NCBI GenBank assembly: GCA_021777555.1
Contig: JAJYDK010000034.1
Location: 1-43,065 of the forward strand
Source of the DNA: Pseudomonadota bacterium
GTDB lineage: Bacteria > Pseudomonadota > Gammaproteobacteria > Steroidobacterales > Steroidobacteraceae
Reading direction: 5' to 3'
Length of the DNA stretch: 43,065 bases
Position 1 is the stretch's first letter, and the number at the start of each line of letters is the position of its first letter. The translations under genes were made by a program, and so were the position numbers. Under the pieces are notes generated by a model that was given only the letters and a program-made list of their open reading frames with translations, did no database searches and was not told the origin of the DNA. Shown here piece by piece: positions 35,144-43,065 of this stretch.

Positions 35144-37306
35144 ATGAAACGCCTTCCACCCAGACTCCGGATCCTGGAGGCAGCCGCCCTGTCCCTGCTG
35201 CTGGCCCTGCCGGCATTGCCGGCGCGCGCCTCCGCCGATGCGCAACTGAAGTCCATCGACGTGCAGCCACTGCCACACGCGCAGATGCAGCTGGCGCTGC
35301 ACCTCTCGGGCCCGGCGCCGAAGCCGCTCTCCTTCACGATGGATCACCCGGCGCGCATCGTCATCGATCTTCCCGCGACCCAGCTCGCGCTCGCCTCGGA
35401 CCTGATCAGCGTCAAATCGGGCGGACTCGAGTCGATCGTGGCCGCCGAAAACAAGCACCGCTCGCGCCTGGTGCTGACGCTCGATGAGATGACGGCCTAC
35501 TCGATGCAGCGTGAGGGGAATGACATTCTCGTAACCCTCGGGGCGACCTCGAGCGACGCGAGCAACACGAGCGAGAGCGCCCAGGCGGCGCCGGAGGCGG
35601 CTTCGGCGGCGGCGCCCGCCCCGCTCGGATCGGCTCCGTGGCAGATCCGCAGCATCGACTTCCGGCGCAGCACCGATGGCGCCGGCAAGGTCATCGTCCA
35701 GCTCTCCGATCCGCACATTCCAGTCAACCTGAGCCAGCTCGGCAACCATGTCATCGTGGATTTCGGCAAGACTGCGGTCCCGACGACGCTGCTGCGGCGC
35801 TACGATGCGACCGACTTCGGCACGCCGGTCACCGGTTTCGACGTGACCCGCACCGCCCGGGGCTCGCGGATCACCATCGACGCCAACGGGGCGTTCGATG
35901 AGATGGCCTACCAGGCCGACACCGAATACGTCGTGGAGCTGCGCCCCCTCAACCAGGCGCAGGCTCTAGTCGAGCAGCCGAAGTACACCGGCCAGCGCCT
36001 GTCGCTCAATTTCCAGGACATCAAGGTGCGCGCCGTGCTGCAGCTGCTCGCGGATGCGAGCGGTGAGAACATCGTGGTGAGCGACTCGGTGCACGGCAGC
36101 GTGACGCTGCGCCTGCACGATGTGCCCTGGGACCAGGCGCTGCATCTCATCCTTCAGACCAAGGGGCTCGGCGAGGAGAAGCAGGGGAACGTGATCCTCG
36201 TGGCGCCGCAGACCGAGCTCGCCGATCGGGAAAAGGCCGAGCTCGCCGCCAAGCAGGCCGTGCAGCAGCTCGAGCCGCTACGCTCGGAGTACCTGCAGAT
36301 CAATTACGCCAAGGCGGCCGATCTCGCCTCCCTCATCAAGTCGCAGGGGAACTCACTCCTGTCGAAGCGCGGCAGCGTCTCAGTGGACAACCGCACCAAC
36401 ACGCTGCTGCTGCAGGATACCCCGCAGCGGCTCGAGCAGATCAACAGCCTGGTGAAGCGGCTGGATGTGCCGATCCGCCAGGTGCTCATCGAGGCGCGCA
36501 TCGTGCTGGTCAACAACGATTTCGAGCGCCAGCTGGGCACTCGGTTGGGCCTGACGCACTATACGCCCATCGGCACCAACGGGATCGGCGTCACCACGGG
36601 CACGGCGGCCGGGACGGACACGATGCTCAGCTCCGCCCTGACCAATGTCCAGGGCGGCAAGCCCGCGGACTCTCTGGTCAACGTCCCGACGGGCTCGAGC
36701 GCCGCGGACCGTTACAACATCAACCTGCCGGTCTCGAACCCCGTGGGCTCGATCGCCTTCGGGATCCTCAGCGGCAACTACCTGGTCGACCTCGAGCTCT
36801 CGGCCGCCCAGGCCGAAACCGAAGCCAAGGTCATCTCCTCGCCGCGCGTGATCACCGCCGACCAGAAGGAGGCGACCATCGAGCAGGGCGTGGAGATCCC
36901 CTACCAGCAGTCCGCCTCGAGCGGCGCGACCTCCATCGCCTTCAAGAAGGCGGTGCTGCTGCTCAAGGCCACTCCGCAGATCACGCCGGACAACCGCATC
37001 ATCCTCGACCTGGAGGTGCGTGACGACCAGGTGGGCCAGACGTTCGTGGCCTCCGGCGGCGTCGATGTGCCGGCGATCGATACCCGCGAGATCACCACCC
37101 AGGTGCTGGTCAACGACGGTCAGACCGTGGTGCTCGGCGGAATTCTCCAGACCACCGCGCGCGACGTGCAGAACAAGGTGCCGTGGCTCGGCGACATCCC
37201 GGTCCTCGGGCACCTGTTCAAGAGCACCGACCGGACCAATAACAAGGACGAGCTGCTGGTGTTCATCACGCCGAAGATCGTCCGCCAGAATCTCTCGGTG
37301 CATTGA
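35144..37306 (+). CDS. pilQ: Type IV pilus secretin PilQ
   Basis: A 720-residue outer-membrane secretin with a signal peptide (MKRLPPRLRILEAAALSLLL, cleavage near ARASA). Two AMIN domains bind peptidoglycan (about residues 35-115 and 165-265). An N0 domain follows (LSLNFQDIKVRAVLQLLADA), then N1 (RSEYLQINYAKAADLASLIK, TNTLLLQDTPQRLEQI) and the secretin core with VEIPYQQSASSGATSIAFKK and VLVNDGQTVVLGGILQTT, ending in the GDIPVLGHLFKS and ELLVFITPKIV signature. A poly-Ala/Ser linker lies near residue 145. The length is normal. Confidence 0.96.
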   Translation: MKRLPPRLRILEAAALSLLLALPALPARASADAQLKSIDVQPLPHAQMQLALHLSGPAPKPLSFTMDHPARIVIDLPATQLALASDLISVKSGGLESIVAAENKHRSRLVLTLDEMTAYSMQREGNDILVTLGATSSDASNTSESAQAAPEAASAAAPAPLGSAPWQIRSIDFRRSTDGAGKVIVQLSDPHIPVNLSQLGNHVIVDFGKTAVPTTLLRRYDATDFGTPVTGFDVTRTARGSRITIDANGAFDEMAYQADTEYVVELRPLNQAQALVEQPKYTGQRLSLNFQDIKVRAVLQLLADASGENIVVSDSVHGSVTLRLHDVPWDQALHLILQTKGLGEEKQGNVILVAPQTELADREKAELAAKQAVQQLEPLRSEYLQINYAKAADLASLIKSQGNSLLSKRGSVSVDNRTNTLLLQDTPQRLEQINSLVKRLDVPIRQVLIEARIVLVNNDFERQLGTRLGLTHYTPIGTNGIGVTTGTAAGTDTMLSSALTNVQGGKPADSLVNVPTGSSAADRYNINLPVSNPVGSIAFGILSGNYLVDLELSAAQAETEAKVISSPRVITADQKEATIEQGVEIPYQQSASSGATSIAFKKAVLLLKATPQITPDNRIILDLEVRDDQVGQTFVASGGVDVPAIDTREITTQVLVNDGQTVVLGGILQTTARDVQNKVPWLGDIPVLGHLFKSTDRTNNKDELLVFITPKIVRQNLSVH

Positions 37307-37312
37307 CGGCGT

Positions 37313-37339
37313 CCCCGGGGCCGGCCACCGGCCCCGGGG
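37313..37339 (+). terminator. Strong GC hairpin between pilQ and aroK
   Basis: CCCCGGGGCCGG and CCGGCCCCGGGG form a perfect 12-bp stem with a 3-nt loop (CCA), beginning 7 nt after the pilQ stop. No U-run follows, so it may be an attenuating or RNA-stabilising hairpin inside the pil-aro operon rather than a full intrinsic terminator. Confidence 0.45.
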
Positions 37340-37416
37340 GCTCGCGCGGCGACGGACCGCAGGTTCGGTCGCTCAGCGGTTGATCGGGACTTGCCCTGGT
37401 ATGCTTGGCCCGGTCT

Positions 37417-37935
37417 ATGGCAAGCAAACCCCCCAATATCTTCCTCGTCGGACCCATGGGCTCCGGCAAGAGCGCGGTTGGGCGCAGCCTCGCGCGCCAT
37501 CTGCGGGTGCCGTTCTACGACAGCGACGCCGAGATCGAGCGGCGCACCGGCGTCGATATCCCGTTCATCTTCGAGAAGGAAGGCGAAGCGGGCTTCCGCG
37601 AGCGCGAGCGCGAGGCAATCGCAGCGCTCACCCAGCTGCGCCGCATCGTGCTCGCCACCGGCGGCGGCGCGATCCTGCATCCCGAGAACCGCCGCCTGCT
37701 GGCCGAGAACGGCTGGGTGATCTACCTTCGCACCTCGGTCGCGCAACAGGCCGAGCGGGTCAAGCCCGGCCGGCACCGCCCGCTGCTCAACGGGGTGGAC
37801 GATGCGACCGGCCGGCTTCGCGAGCTGATGGAGGTGCGCGATCCGTTGTACGAGTCCGTCGCCGATCTGACGATCGCGACCGATGGACGGCAGATCAAAG
37901 CCGTCGTGCGCGACATCATCCAGACGATCCGCTAG
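37417..37935 (+). CDS. aroK: Shikimate kinase
   Basis: A 172-residue P-loop kinase that phosphorylates shikimate. Walker A is in FLVGPMGSGKSAVGRSLARH, shikimate contacts in VPFYDSDAEIERRTG, then FIFEKEGEAGFREREREAI and the ATGGGAIL loop; the adenine-side RHRPLL motif is present. The ATG at 37417 is preferred over a TTG four codons upstream. It follows pilQ after the hairpin and precedes aroB by 9 nt, the usual pilQ-aroK-aroB order. Confidence 0.95.
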   Translation: MASKPPNIFLVGPMGSGKSAVGRSLARHLRVPFYDSDAEIERRTGVDIPFIFEKEGEAGFREREREAIAALTQLRRIVLATGGGAILHPENRRLLAENGWVIYLRTSVAQQAERVKPGRHRPLLNGVDDATGRLRELMEVRDPLYESVADLTIATDGRQIKAVVRDIIQTIR

Positions 37936-37944
37936 ATTCCACCC

Positions 37945-39021
37945 ATGGATACGCTGAACGTCGACCTGGACAGCCGCAGCTACCCGATTCTGATCGGGCC
38001 GGATCTGTTGAGGGACCCTGATGTGTTCCGCCGACACGTCGATTTCCGCGACATTCTGATCGTGAGCAACACCACGGTTGCGCCGCTTTACCTGAGTGCC
38101 CTCGAAGAGAGCCTGCGGCCGCGCAGAGTCGTCGCGACGCTCCTTCCGGATGGCGAGTCCCATAAGACCCTGAGCACCGTCGCCCGAATCGAGGATGTCC
38201 TCATCGCCAATCGATTCGCGCGGGACTGTGCCGTCGTGGCGCTCGGCGGCGGAGTGGTCGGGGACATGGCGGGCTTCGCCGCCGCGATCTACCAGCGCGG
38301 CGTCGCCTTCGTACAGGTGCCGACTACGCTCCTGGCCCAGGTCGACTCGGCCGTGGGCGGCAAGACAGGTGTCAACCATCCCGGCGGCAAGAACCTGATC
38401 GGGGCTTTTCACCAGCCCGAGGCGGTGATCGCGGATACCCGCACGCTGGCGACACTGTCCGCGCGGGAGCTGCGGGCGGGGCTGGCGGAGGTCATCAAGT
38501 ACGGCCTCATCTGCGACAGCGTGTTCTTCGCCTGGCTGGAGGCCAACGTCGAGGCGTTGCTCGCCGGCGATCAGGCAGCGCTGGCGCGGGTCATCCGCCG
38601 CTCCTGCGAGATCAAGGCGGCCATCGTGGGCCAGGACGAGCGCGAGCACGGCGAGCGCGCCCTGCTCAACCTCGGACATACCTTCGGGCACGCGATCGAA
38701 TCCGCCACCGGGTACGGGCAGTGGCTGCACGGGGAAGCGGTGGCGGCCGGCATGGTGATGGCCGCGCGCATGTCGCAGGAAAGCGGGTTGCTCGGCGCGG
38801 AGGATCTCGAGCGGATCATGCGGCTGACGGCGCGCATGGACCTGCCGGTGCGTGTCCCCGGCCTCACGCCCGAGGTGGTGCTCGAGCACATGCGCATCGA
38901 CAAGAAGGTGCAGGCGGGGCGCATTCGCCTGGTGCTGCTGCGCGGGATCGGCGCCGCCTTCGTCACGGCCGAGTATGATGAAGGGTGCCTGCGCCGCGCC
39001 CTGGAATCGCACCTGGGGTGA
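37945..39021 (+). CDS. aroB: 3-dehydroquinate synthase
   Basis: A 358-residue NAD- and metal-dependent enzyme of the shikimate pathway. It has the NAD motif [20 protein letters not shown], then [20 protein letters not shown] and [17 protein letters not shown]. Metal ligands are in [13 protein letters not shown] and the histidines of [12 protein letters not shown] and [14 protein letters not shown]. The length matches E. coli AroB (362). Confidence 0.97.
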   Translation: MDTLNVDLDSRSYPILIGPDLLRDPDVFRRHVDFRDILIVSNTTVAPLYLSALEESLRPRRVVATLLPDGESHKTLSTVARIEDVLIANRFARDCAVVALGGGVVGDMAGFAAAIYQRGVAFVQVPTTLLAQVDSAVGGKTGVNHPGGKNLIGAFHQPEAVIADTRTLATLSARELRAGLAEVIKYGLICDSVFFAWLEANVEALLAGDQAALARVIRRSCEIKAAIVGQDEREHGERALLNLGHTFGHAIESATGYGQWLHGEAVAAGMVMAARMSQESGLLGAEDLERIMRLTARMDLPVRVPGLTPEVVLEHMRIDKKVQAGRIRLVLLRGIGAAFVTAEYDEGCLRRALESHLG

Positions 39022-39038
39022 GATCGGGACGCCCTCCC

Positions 39039-40211
39039 ATGAGCCACCCGGAACCCATCGCCGAAACCCTCGCGCCCTACGCGGCGCATGAAGACCGTTC
39101 TCGCGGGCGGCGCTACCCGGAGCCGCGGCCGGAATTCCGGGGCGAATACCAGCGCGATCGCGACCGCATCATCCACTCCAACGCCTTCCGGCGCCTGGTG
39201 TACAAGACCCAGGTGTTCGTCAACCACGAAGGCGATCTGTACCGCACGCGCGTCACCCACTCCATCGAGGTGGCGCAGATCGCCCGCTCGGTGGCTCGGG
39301 CGCTGCGTCTCGATGAAACCCTCACCGAAGCGATCTGCCTCGCGCACGACCTGGGACACACGCCCTTTGGCCATGCCGGTCAGGACGCACTGAACGAGTG
39401 CATGCGCGAGCATGGCGGCTTCGAGCACAACCTCCAGTCCCTGAGGGTCGTGGACGAGCTCGAGGAACGCTACGCGGACTTTCCCGGGCTCAATCTGACG
39501 TTCGAGTGCCGGGAGGGCATCCTCAAGCACTGCTCGGCGCGTGTCGCCCGGGAGCTGGGCGATGTGGGCGAGCGGTTCCTGAATCACCGCCAGCCCAGTC
39601 TCGAGGCGCAGATCGCCAACCTGGCCGACGAGATGGCGTACAACAATCACGATGTCGACGATGGCATCCGCGCTGGCCTGGTTGATCTCGAGCAGCTGCG
39701 GGAGATGCGCCTGTTCCGCCGGCAGTATGAGCAAGTCACCACTCGCCACCCCGGGCTCGGCGGCCGCCGGCTGATCCACGAGATCATCCGCGGCATGATC
39801 AACCACATCGTGGTGGACTTGATCCGTTGCAGCCACGCGCGGATCGAGCGGGCCGCGCCCGCTTCCATCGAAGAGGTGCGCGCCCAGCCGCACCCTCTGG
39901 TCTCGCTCGGGGATGACACCCTGGAAGAACACCGGGAACTGATGCGCTTCCTGCGCGAGCACGTGTACCGTCATTACAAGGTGCTGCGCATGACGACCAA
40001 GGCCCGCCGGGTGGTGCGCGAGCTATTCGATGCCTTCATGAACGAGACCCGCCTCATGCCCCCGGAACACCAGGCGCTCGCCGGCCGGGGTGAAGCCGAC
40101 CGCGGCATCGCCGGACGCGCCCGCGCCGTGGCGGACTACATCGCCGGCATGACCGACCGCTACGCGATCCTCGAGCATCGGCGGCTGTTCGACCCCGCGG
40201 AGCGCACTTGA
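39039..40211 (+). CDS. dgt: dGTPase-like HD-domain triphosphohydrolase
   Basis: A 390-residue HD-domain protein of the short (type 2) dGTP triphosphohydrolase group, which cuts dNTPs to nucleoside and triphosphate. Start motif [20 protein letters not shown]. The metal ligands are in [31 protein letters not shown] and [28 protein letters not shown] segment follows. I take the ATG at 39039; the frame also opens 18 codons earlier inside aroB. It sits 17 nt after aroB and 2 nt before the first DUF6502-like gene. Confidence 0.93.
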   Translation: MSHPEPIAETLAPYAAHEDRSRGRRYPEPRPEFRGEYQRDRDRIIHSNAFRRLVYKTQVFVNHEGDLYRTRVTHSIEVAQIARSVARALRLDETLTEAICLAHDLGHTPFGHAGQDALNECMREHGGFEHNLQSLRVVDELEERYADFPGLNLTFECREGILKHCSARVARELGDVGERFLNHRQPSLEAQIANLADEMAYNNHDVDDGIRAGLVDLEQLREMRLFRRQYEQVTTRHPGLGGRRLIHEIIRGMINHIVVDLIRCSHARIERAAPASIEEVRAQPHPLVSLGDDTLEEHRELMRFLREHVYRHYKVLRMTTKARRVVRELFDAFMNETRLMPPEHQALAGRGEADRGIAGRARAVADYIAGMTDRYAILEHRRLFDPAERT

Positions 40212-40213
40212 CC

Positions 40214-41113
40214 ATGTCCAGCGTCGGTCCTGGCCTCTCGATCGATGCTCGCCGGCACTTCCTGCACGCTCTGCGGCGCGTGCTGCGACCCATCATCCGC
40301 CTGCTGATCCGCAGTGGCATCAGCTACGACCAGTTCGCCGATGTGGCCCGCGGCGCCTATGTCGAGAGCGCGGTGCGCGACGGCATCGCAGCCAGTCCGA
40401 AGCCCACGCGCGAGCAAATTGCCCTGATCACGGGCATTCCCCGGCAGCGTGTCGATCACTACATCGATGACGAAGGTGCGCTGCCCACCGCAAAATCGAC
40501 GCTGACGGACGGCATGACCGAGGTCCTGCACAAATGGCACACCGATCCGCAATATCTCGGGCCCGATAGCGTGCCCCTGGAGCTGGAATACGAAGCGCCC
40601 AGCGGACCCAGCTTCCAGCGCCTCGTCGCCGAGATCAACGCGGAGGTCAATCCGGCGTTGGTGCTCGAAGAATTGCTGCGCGCCGGATCCGTGGCGCGCT
40701 CGGAATCGATGCGCATCCGCGCCCTGACTCGCCATTTCATATGGCTCGGGGGAGGCCCCGCCAGTATCGAATATTTCGGTATCACGCTGGCCGATCTGGC
40801 TCACACGCTCGAGTACAACTTCAATCCGGCGAATGCAAGCCACAAGCGCCTTGAGCGCTTCGTGTCCGCTGACAAAGGCCTTGCCCGGAGCTCAATATCG
40901 AGTTTTGAAGCTTACGCGAAAGACCGCACCAGCCAGTTTCTCACGGATCTAGACGACTGGCTCGCCCGCCACTCGGACGCAAATGCCAGCCAACCAGGCC
41001 CACGGGCGGACACGGGCTTGAACGTGTTTCTCTATCTAGAACCGCCGTCGGACGATGAGCCTCTCTCGGCCTTGGTTCGACGGCCTCGACATGATGGCTC
41101 CCGGGCGTCATGA
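40214..41113 (+). CDS. DUF6502-like protein, first paralogue
   Basis: A 299-residue soluble protein. The start RRHFLHALRRVLRPIIRLLI, then RSGISYDQFADVARGAYVES and PTREQIALITGIPRQRVDHY, reads as a helix-turn-helix or winged-helix segment. The rest is mixed helical (VNPALVLEELLRAGSVARSE, SFQRLVAEINAEV, ISSFEAYAKDRTSQFLTDLD) and ends with GLNVFLYLEPP. I recognise the pattern as the DUF6502 family, of unknown function. The ATG is 2 nt after the dgt stop; a TTG start would overlap it. The 3' end overlaps the second paralogue by 4 nt, so all three genes look translationally coupled. A transcription-factor role is inference from the N-terminal motif. Confidence 0.7.
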   Translation: MSSVGPGLSIDARRHFLHALRRVLRPIIRLLIRSGISYDQFADVARGAYVESAVRDGIAASPKPTREQIALITGIPRQRVDHYIDDEGALPTAKSTLTDGMTEVLHKWHTDPQYLGPDSVPLELEYEAPSGPSFQRLVAEINAEVNPALVLEELLRAGSVARSESMRIRALTRHFIWLGGGPASIEYFGITLADLAHTLEYNFNPANASHKRLERFVSADKGLARSSISSFEAYAKDRTSQFLTDLDDWLARHSDANASQPGPRADTGLNVFLYLEPPSDDEPLSALVRRPRHDGSRAS

Positions 41114-41988
41114 ATTCCGGAGATACGACAAAGCTACTGCTTCATGCGCTGCGGCGAGCTCTGCGCCCCGTGACACGCATGTTGATCCGGGCCGGCATTC
41201 GCTACGAGGAATTCACCGACGTGGCTCAATCCATCTACGTCGAAAGTGCAATCCGCGACTCGGACCACCACGGCGTCCTCCCAAGCAGGGAGCGCATCGC
41301 GGCGCTTACTCGATTGACTCGCCACCAAGTCGATTATTACGTAGACAACGAAAGAGCGCTGGCCACTGCTGCACCCACACTAACGGGCACGCTGCTTGAA
41401 GTCCTCCACAAGTGGCACACCAATGGCGATTACGTGGGGCCATACGGCATCGCTCTCGATCTGGAATTCGACACGCCGTCGGACCGTTGCTTTCGCAGTC
41501 TGGTCGCGCTCGTAGACCCCAAGGTAAATCCGCACGCCGTCCTCGATGAGCTTCGCCGCGCCGGCGCCATCATGCAGACCGGGGACAAGCACTTTCGAGC
41601 CGTGTCTCGTTATTTCATGATGCCGGACCCCACTTCTCCCAACCTGATCGAGCATTTCGGGAGGACGCTATCTCGCCTGGCGGCGACGATGGAATACAAT
41701 ATGGATCCGAAGCACGCCGGGAAGCGGCTGGACCGGCGTGTTACCGCCGATCGCGGTCTCCCGCTCGAAGCCATTCCAGCATTCGAGAAGCATGTGCGCG
41801 AAAAGTCGGTCGAGTTTTTGCTGGAATTGGACAACTGGCTTGCGTCCCATGCGGACGTTGACGCGGACTCAGGTGAACGAGTCGACCTCGGGGTAAACGT
41901 GTTCTTCTATGTATGCCCCCCAGCCGAAGAAGACCCATTGGCCGCTCTCGCCGGCAATTCAGAAGCCAAAACGGCCCTAAATAGCTAG
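41110..41988 (+). CDS. DUF6502-like protein, second paralogue
   Basis: A 292-residue paralogue of the preceding protein, roughly 40% identical by eye over its length. Shared landmarks: LLHALRRALRPVTRMLIRAG, YEEFTDVAQSIYVESAIRD, SRERIAALTRLTRHQVDYYV, EVLHKWHTNGDYVGP, VNPHAVLDELRRAGAI, and the end GVNVFFYVCPP. The helix-turn-helix-like N-terminal segment is kept; the basic tail of the first copy is absent. It starts at an ATGA overlap with the first copy. Its base composition looks less GC-rich than the upstream operon, which may point to later acquisition. Function unknown. Confidence 0.7.
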   Translation: MNSGDTTKLLLHALRRALRPVTRMLIRAGIRYEEFTDVAQSIYVESAIRDSDHHGVLPSRERIAALTRLTRHQVDYYVDNERALATAAPTLTGTLLEVLHKWHTNGDYVGPYGIALDLEFDTPSDRCFRSLVALVDPKVNPHAVLDELRRAGAIMQTGDKHFRAVSRYFMMPDPTSPNLIEHFGRTLSRLAATMEYNMDPKHAGKRLDRRVTADRGLPLEAIPAFEKHVREKSVEFLLELDNWLASHADVDADSGERVDLGVNVFFYVCPPAEEDPLAALAGNSEAKTALNS

Positions 41989-42116
41989 TCGGCCAGCCGC
42001 TTCATTTCGATCAGTTCGTCGCAGCCCGCTTCTGCTTCCTGCCGAAGCGCCGTATGCCTGTACAGCAGCGCTTCCGGTCTAGCTTCGGTTTTCCGTAATT
42101 CTTTGACCCAATTCAC
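41985..42116 (-). CDS. Possible 43-residue small protein
   Basis: A minus-strand frame from a GTG reads WVKELRKTEARPEALLYRHT then ALRQEAEAGCDELIEMKRLA, a highly charged helix-like sequence, unusual for random translation of this DNA. The frame stays open upstream through the palindrome. No good Shine-Dalgarno precedes the GTG. It converges with and overlaps the second DUF6502-like gene by 4 nt. I do not recognise it. Confidence 0.2.
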   Translation of the reverse strand: MNWVKELRKTEARPEALLYRHTALRQEAEAGCDELIEMKRLAD

Positions 42117-42155
42117 ACTTTCTTGGTACCCTACCTTACATAAGAAGCGCTTGAT

Positions 42156-42170
42156 ATTACATAATGTAAT
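42156..42170. promoter_or_regulatory. 15-bp perfect palindrome, candidate operator
   Basis: ATTACATAATGTAAT is a perfect inverted repeat with a single central base. It lies in the AT-rich gap 46 bases upstream of the start of the secreted repeat protein, where an operator would be expected. A TTGATA at 42151-42156 that could serve as a -35 box touches it. Which protein binds is unknown; the DUF6502-like proteins next door are candidates. Confidence 0.4.
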
Positions 42171-42216
42171 TAATAAGCTGCCGGCCCCGCCCGGCGCGGT
42201 TCGCCAGGAGGTTCAG

Positions 42217-43065
42217 ATGTCTCGGTTCGAACAGGCACGTTTGCGCAGCCTCACCATGTCCGCAGTGGCAGTTTTCGTGGCTGCTGCGCTCGTTGGGAAG
42301 GCGCACGCCGCCACGTTGACCGTTGGTCCTGTTGAACAGGTCAATCTCAAGTCATCAACCCTCGTTGTCCTGGGCCAGGTCTACCATATCGGCCCCTCGG
42401 TCTCCGTTCGTAACCAAGCCGGAGCGGTGATATCGCTGGGTTCCCTCGCGCCGGATACCGTGGTGTCCGTTGATGGGACCGAGACGGCGGCAGGCAAGGC
42501 AATCATCAAGAGCGTGACTGCCCTTCCTCAACTCGACGTTCCGGGGGCAACCCCATTGATGGTCACGGGCGTCGTGTCGCAGGTGACACCGATCGGTCAG
42601 ATCAAGATCGGCAACCTGATTGTTGACGTCAATGCAACCCTGACCAGTGACTCGCAGCAGGTTACGACCGGCGAGCTGGTTGAGATTGCGGGAACACAGC
42701 CAACCGGTGGCGGACTGTTCCTGGCTCAGAGCGCGGTGTCCCTGACTGGCGTCGGTGGCAGTGGCTTCAGGTCGAAGGCGGCAATTGGCGTCGGTGGTAG
42801 CGGCTTCAAGTCAAGCACTGCGATCGGTGTCGGTGGCAGTGGCTTCACGACGAACGCCGCGATCGGCGTCGGCGGCAGCGGCTTCACGACGAACGCCGCG
42901 ATCGGTGTCGGTGGCAGTGGCTTCAGGTCGAAGGCGGCAATTGGCGTCGGCGGCAGCGGCTTCACGACGAACGCCGCGATCGGCGTCGGCGGCAGTGGCT
43001 TCAGGTCGAAGGCGGCAATTGGCGTCGGCGGCAGCGGCTTCACGACGACCGCCGCGAGCAGAGTC
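42217..43065 (+). CDS. Secreted DUF5666-like protein with 13-residue tandem repeats (partial, runs off the end)
   Basis: 283 residues are visible without a stop. The ATG has AGGAGG five bases upstream. A signal peptide follows (TMSAVAVFVAAALVGKAHA, cleavage near residue 33). Residues about 34-110 and 114-175 are two small beta-rich units of the kind found in DUF5666 proteins (LTVGPVEQVNLKSSTLVVLG; VTGVVSQVTPIGQIKIGNLI). From residue 178 on the sequence is eight units of a 13-residue repeat, GVGGSGF plus six variable residues, mostly RSKAAI or TTNAAI. It is glycine-rich, with one phenylalanine per unit. The protein is exported; an extracellular or cell-surface role is inference. The C-terminus lies outside the window. 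Confidence 0.75.
   Translation, partial: MSRFEQARLRSLTMSAVAVFVAAALVGKAHAATLTVGPVEQVNLKSSTLVVLGQVYHIGPSVSVRNQAGAVISLGSLAPDTVVSVDGTETAAGKAIIKSVTALPQLDVPGATPLMVTGVVSQVTPIGQIKIGNLIVDVNATLTSDSQQVTTGELVEIAGTQPTGGGLFLAQSAVSLTGVGGSGFRSKAAIGVGGSGFKSSTAIGVGGSGFTTNAAIGVGGSGFTTNAAIGVGGSGFRSKAAIGVGGSGFTTNAAIGVGGSGFRSKAAIGVGGSGFTTTAASRV
42748..43059 (+). repeat. 39-bp in-frame tandem repeat, eight units
   Basis: Eight consecutive 39-bp units start at 42748, 42787, 42826, 42865, 42904, 42943, 42982 and 43021. The first 21 bases encode GVGGSGF in every unit with only third-position changes; the last 18 fall into an RSKAAI class (units 1, 5, 7), a TTNAAI class (3, 4, 6, and 8 as TTTAAS) and KSSTAI (unit 2). 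Units 4 and 6 are identical. The array may continue past the window. Confidence 0.95.

Noticed and set aside
42726-43043. Minus-strand frame with a KPLPPTPIAAF repeat resembling a proline-rich repeat protein
   Set aside because: It is the reverse complement of the GVGGSGF array. The plus strand has the start with a Shine-Dalgarno, a signal peptide and upstream beta domains, so the repeat is read there.
42748-43059. CRISPR-like regular repeat spacing
   Set aside because: The 39-bp period is contiguous and in frame, with no unique spacers between constant repeats; it encodes a protein repeat.

Overview
The window looks like chromosomal DNA of a GC-rich, free-living gammaproteobacterium, perhaps from the Steroidobacterales/Nevskiales/Xanthomonadales side of the class; that placement is inference. 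The reasons are the class-typical blocks yicC / rph-rdgB-gmk-rpoZ-spoT-ridA-recG-ubiA and ponA(mrcA) / pilMNOPQ-aroK-aroB-dgt, a type IV pilus assembly operon, and a DUF6502-like gene pair beside a secreted DUF5666-like protein. I recognised no tRNA, rRNA or CRISPR array.

Layout. 1-5 kb: low-density accessory DNA with a broken VOC/glyoxalase gene, an OsmC-like protein, a TauE/SafE exporter, a small lipoprotein, unknown short genes and a TM2 + PH-domain membrane pair. 5.1-14 kb (minus strand): a compact housekeeping run of PP2C phosphatase, rph, a fused rdgB-gmk gene, rpoZ, spoT, ridA, recG and ubiA, with yicC divergent. The run links stable-RNA maturation, purine-nucleotide sanitation and GMP phosphorylation, RNA polymerase omega, (p)ppGpp metabolism and fork repair. 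14.9-20.7 kb: an accessory island. It holds a decayed VapBC45-like toxin-antitoxin pair, a tightly coupled three-gene operon (MazG-like pyrophosphohydrolase, DUF2075/Schlafen-group-3 nuclease-helicase, EVE-like-HNH endonuclease) that looks like anti-phage defence, a DUF2306 membrane protein, an IS66-like transposase remnant and a 123-bp diverged copy of part of the helicase gene.

20.7-32 kb: core metabolism and cell wall, namely a secreted S9 prolyl oligopeptidase, acetyl-CoA synthetase, ribosomal protein L31, a gene-free stretch with three DnaA-box matches, hemW, citrate synthase, a conserved unknown protein coupled to penicillin-binding protein 1A, and mrcA itself, whose glycosyltransferase motifs are unusual. 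32.2-40.2 kb: pilMNOPQ, aroK, aroB and dgt, almost without gaps.

40.2 kb to the end: two tandem DUF6502-like paralogues, each with a helix-turn-helix-like N-terminal segment, start 2 nt after dgt and overlap each other by 4 nt. They are followed, after an AT-rich gap with a perfect 15-bp palindrome, by a secreted DUF5666-like protein whose C-terminal part is a 13-residue (39-bp) tandem repeat and which runs off the window. This locus, the MazG/helicase/HNH operon and the RdgB-Gmk fusion are the three things most worth following up. All family assignments were made by reading motifs; no database search was run.
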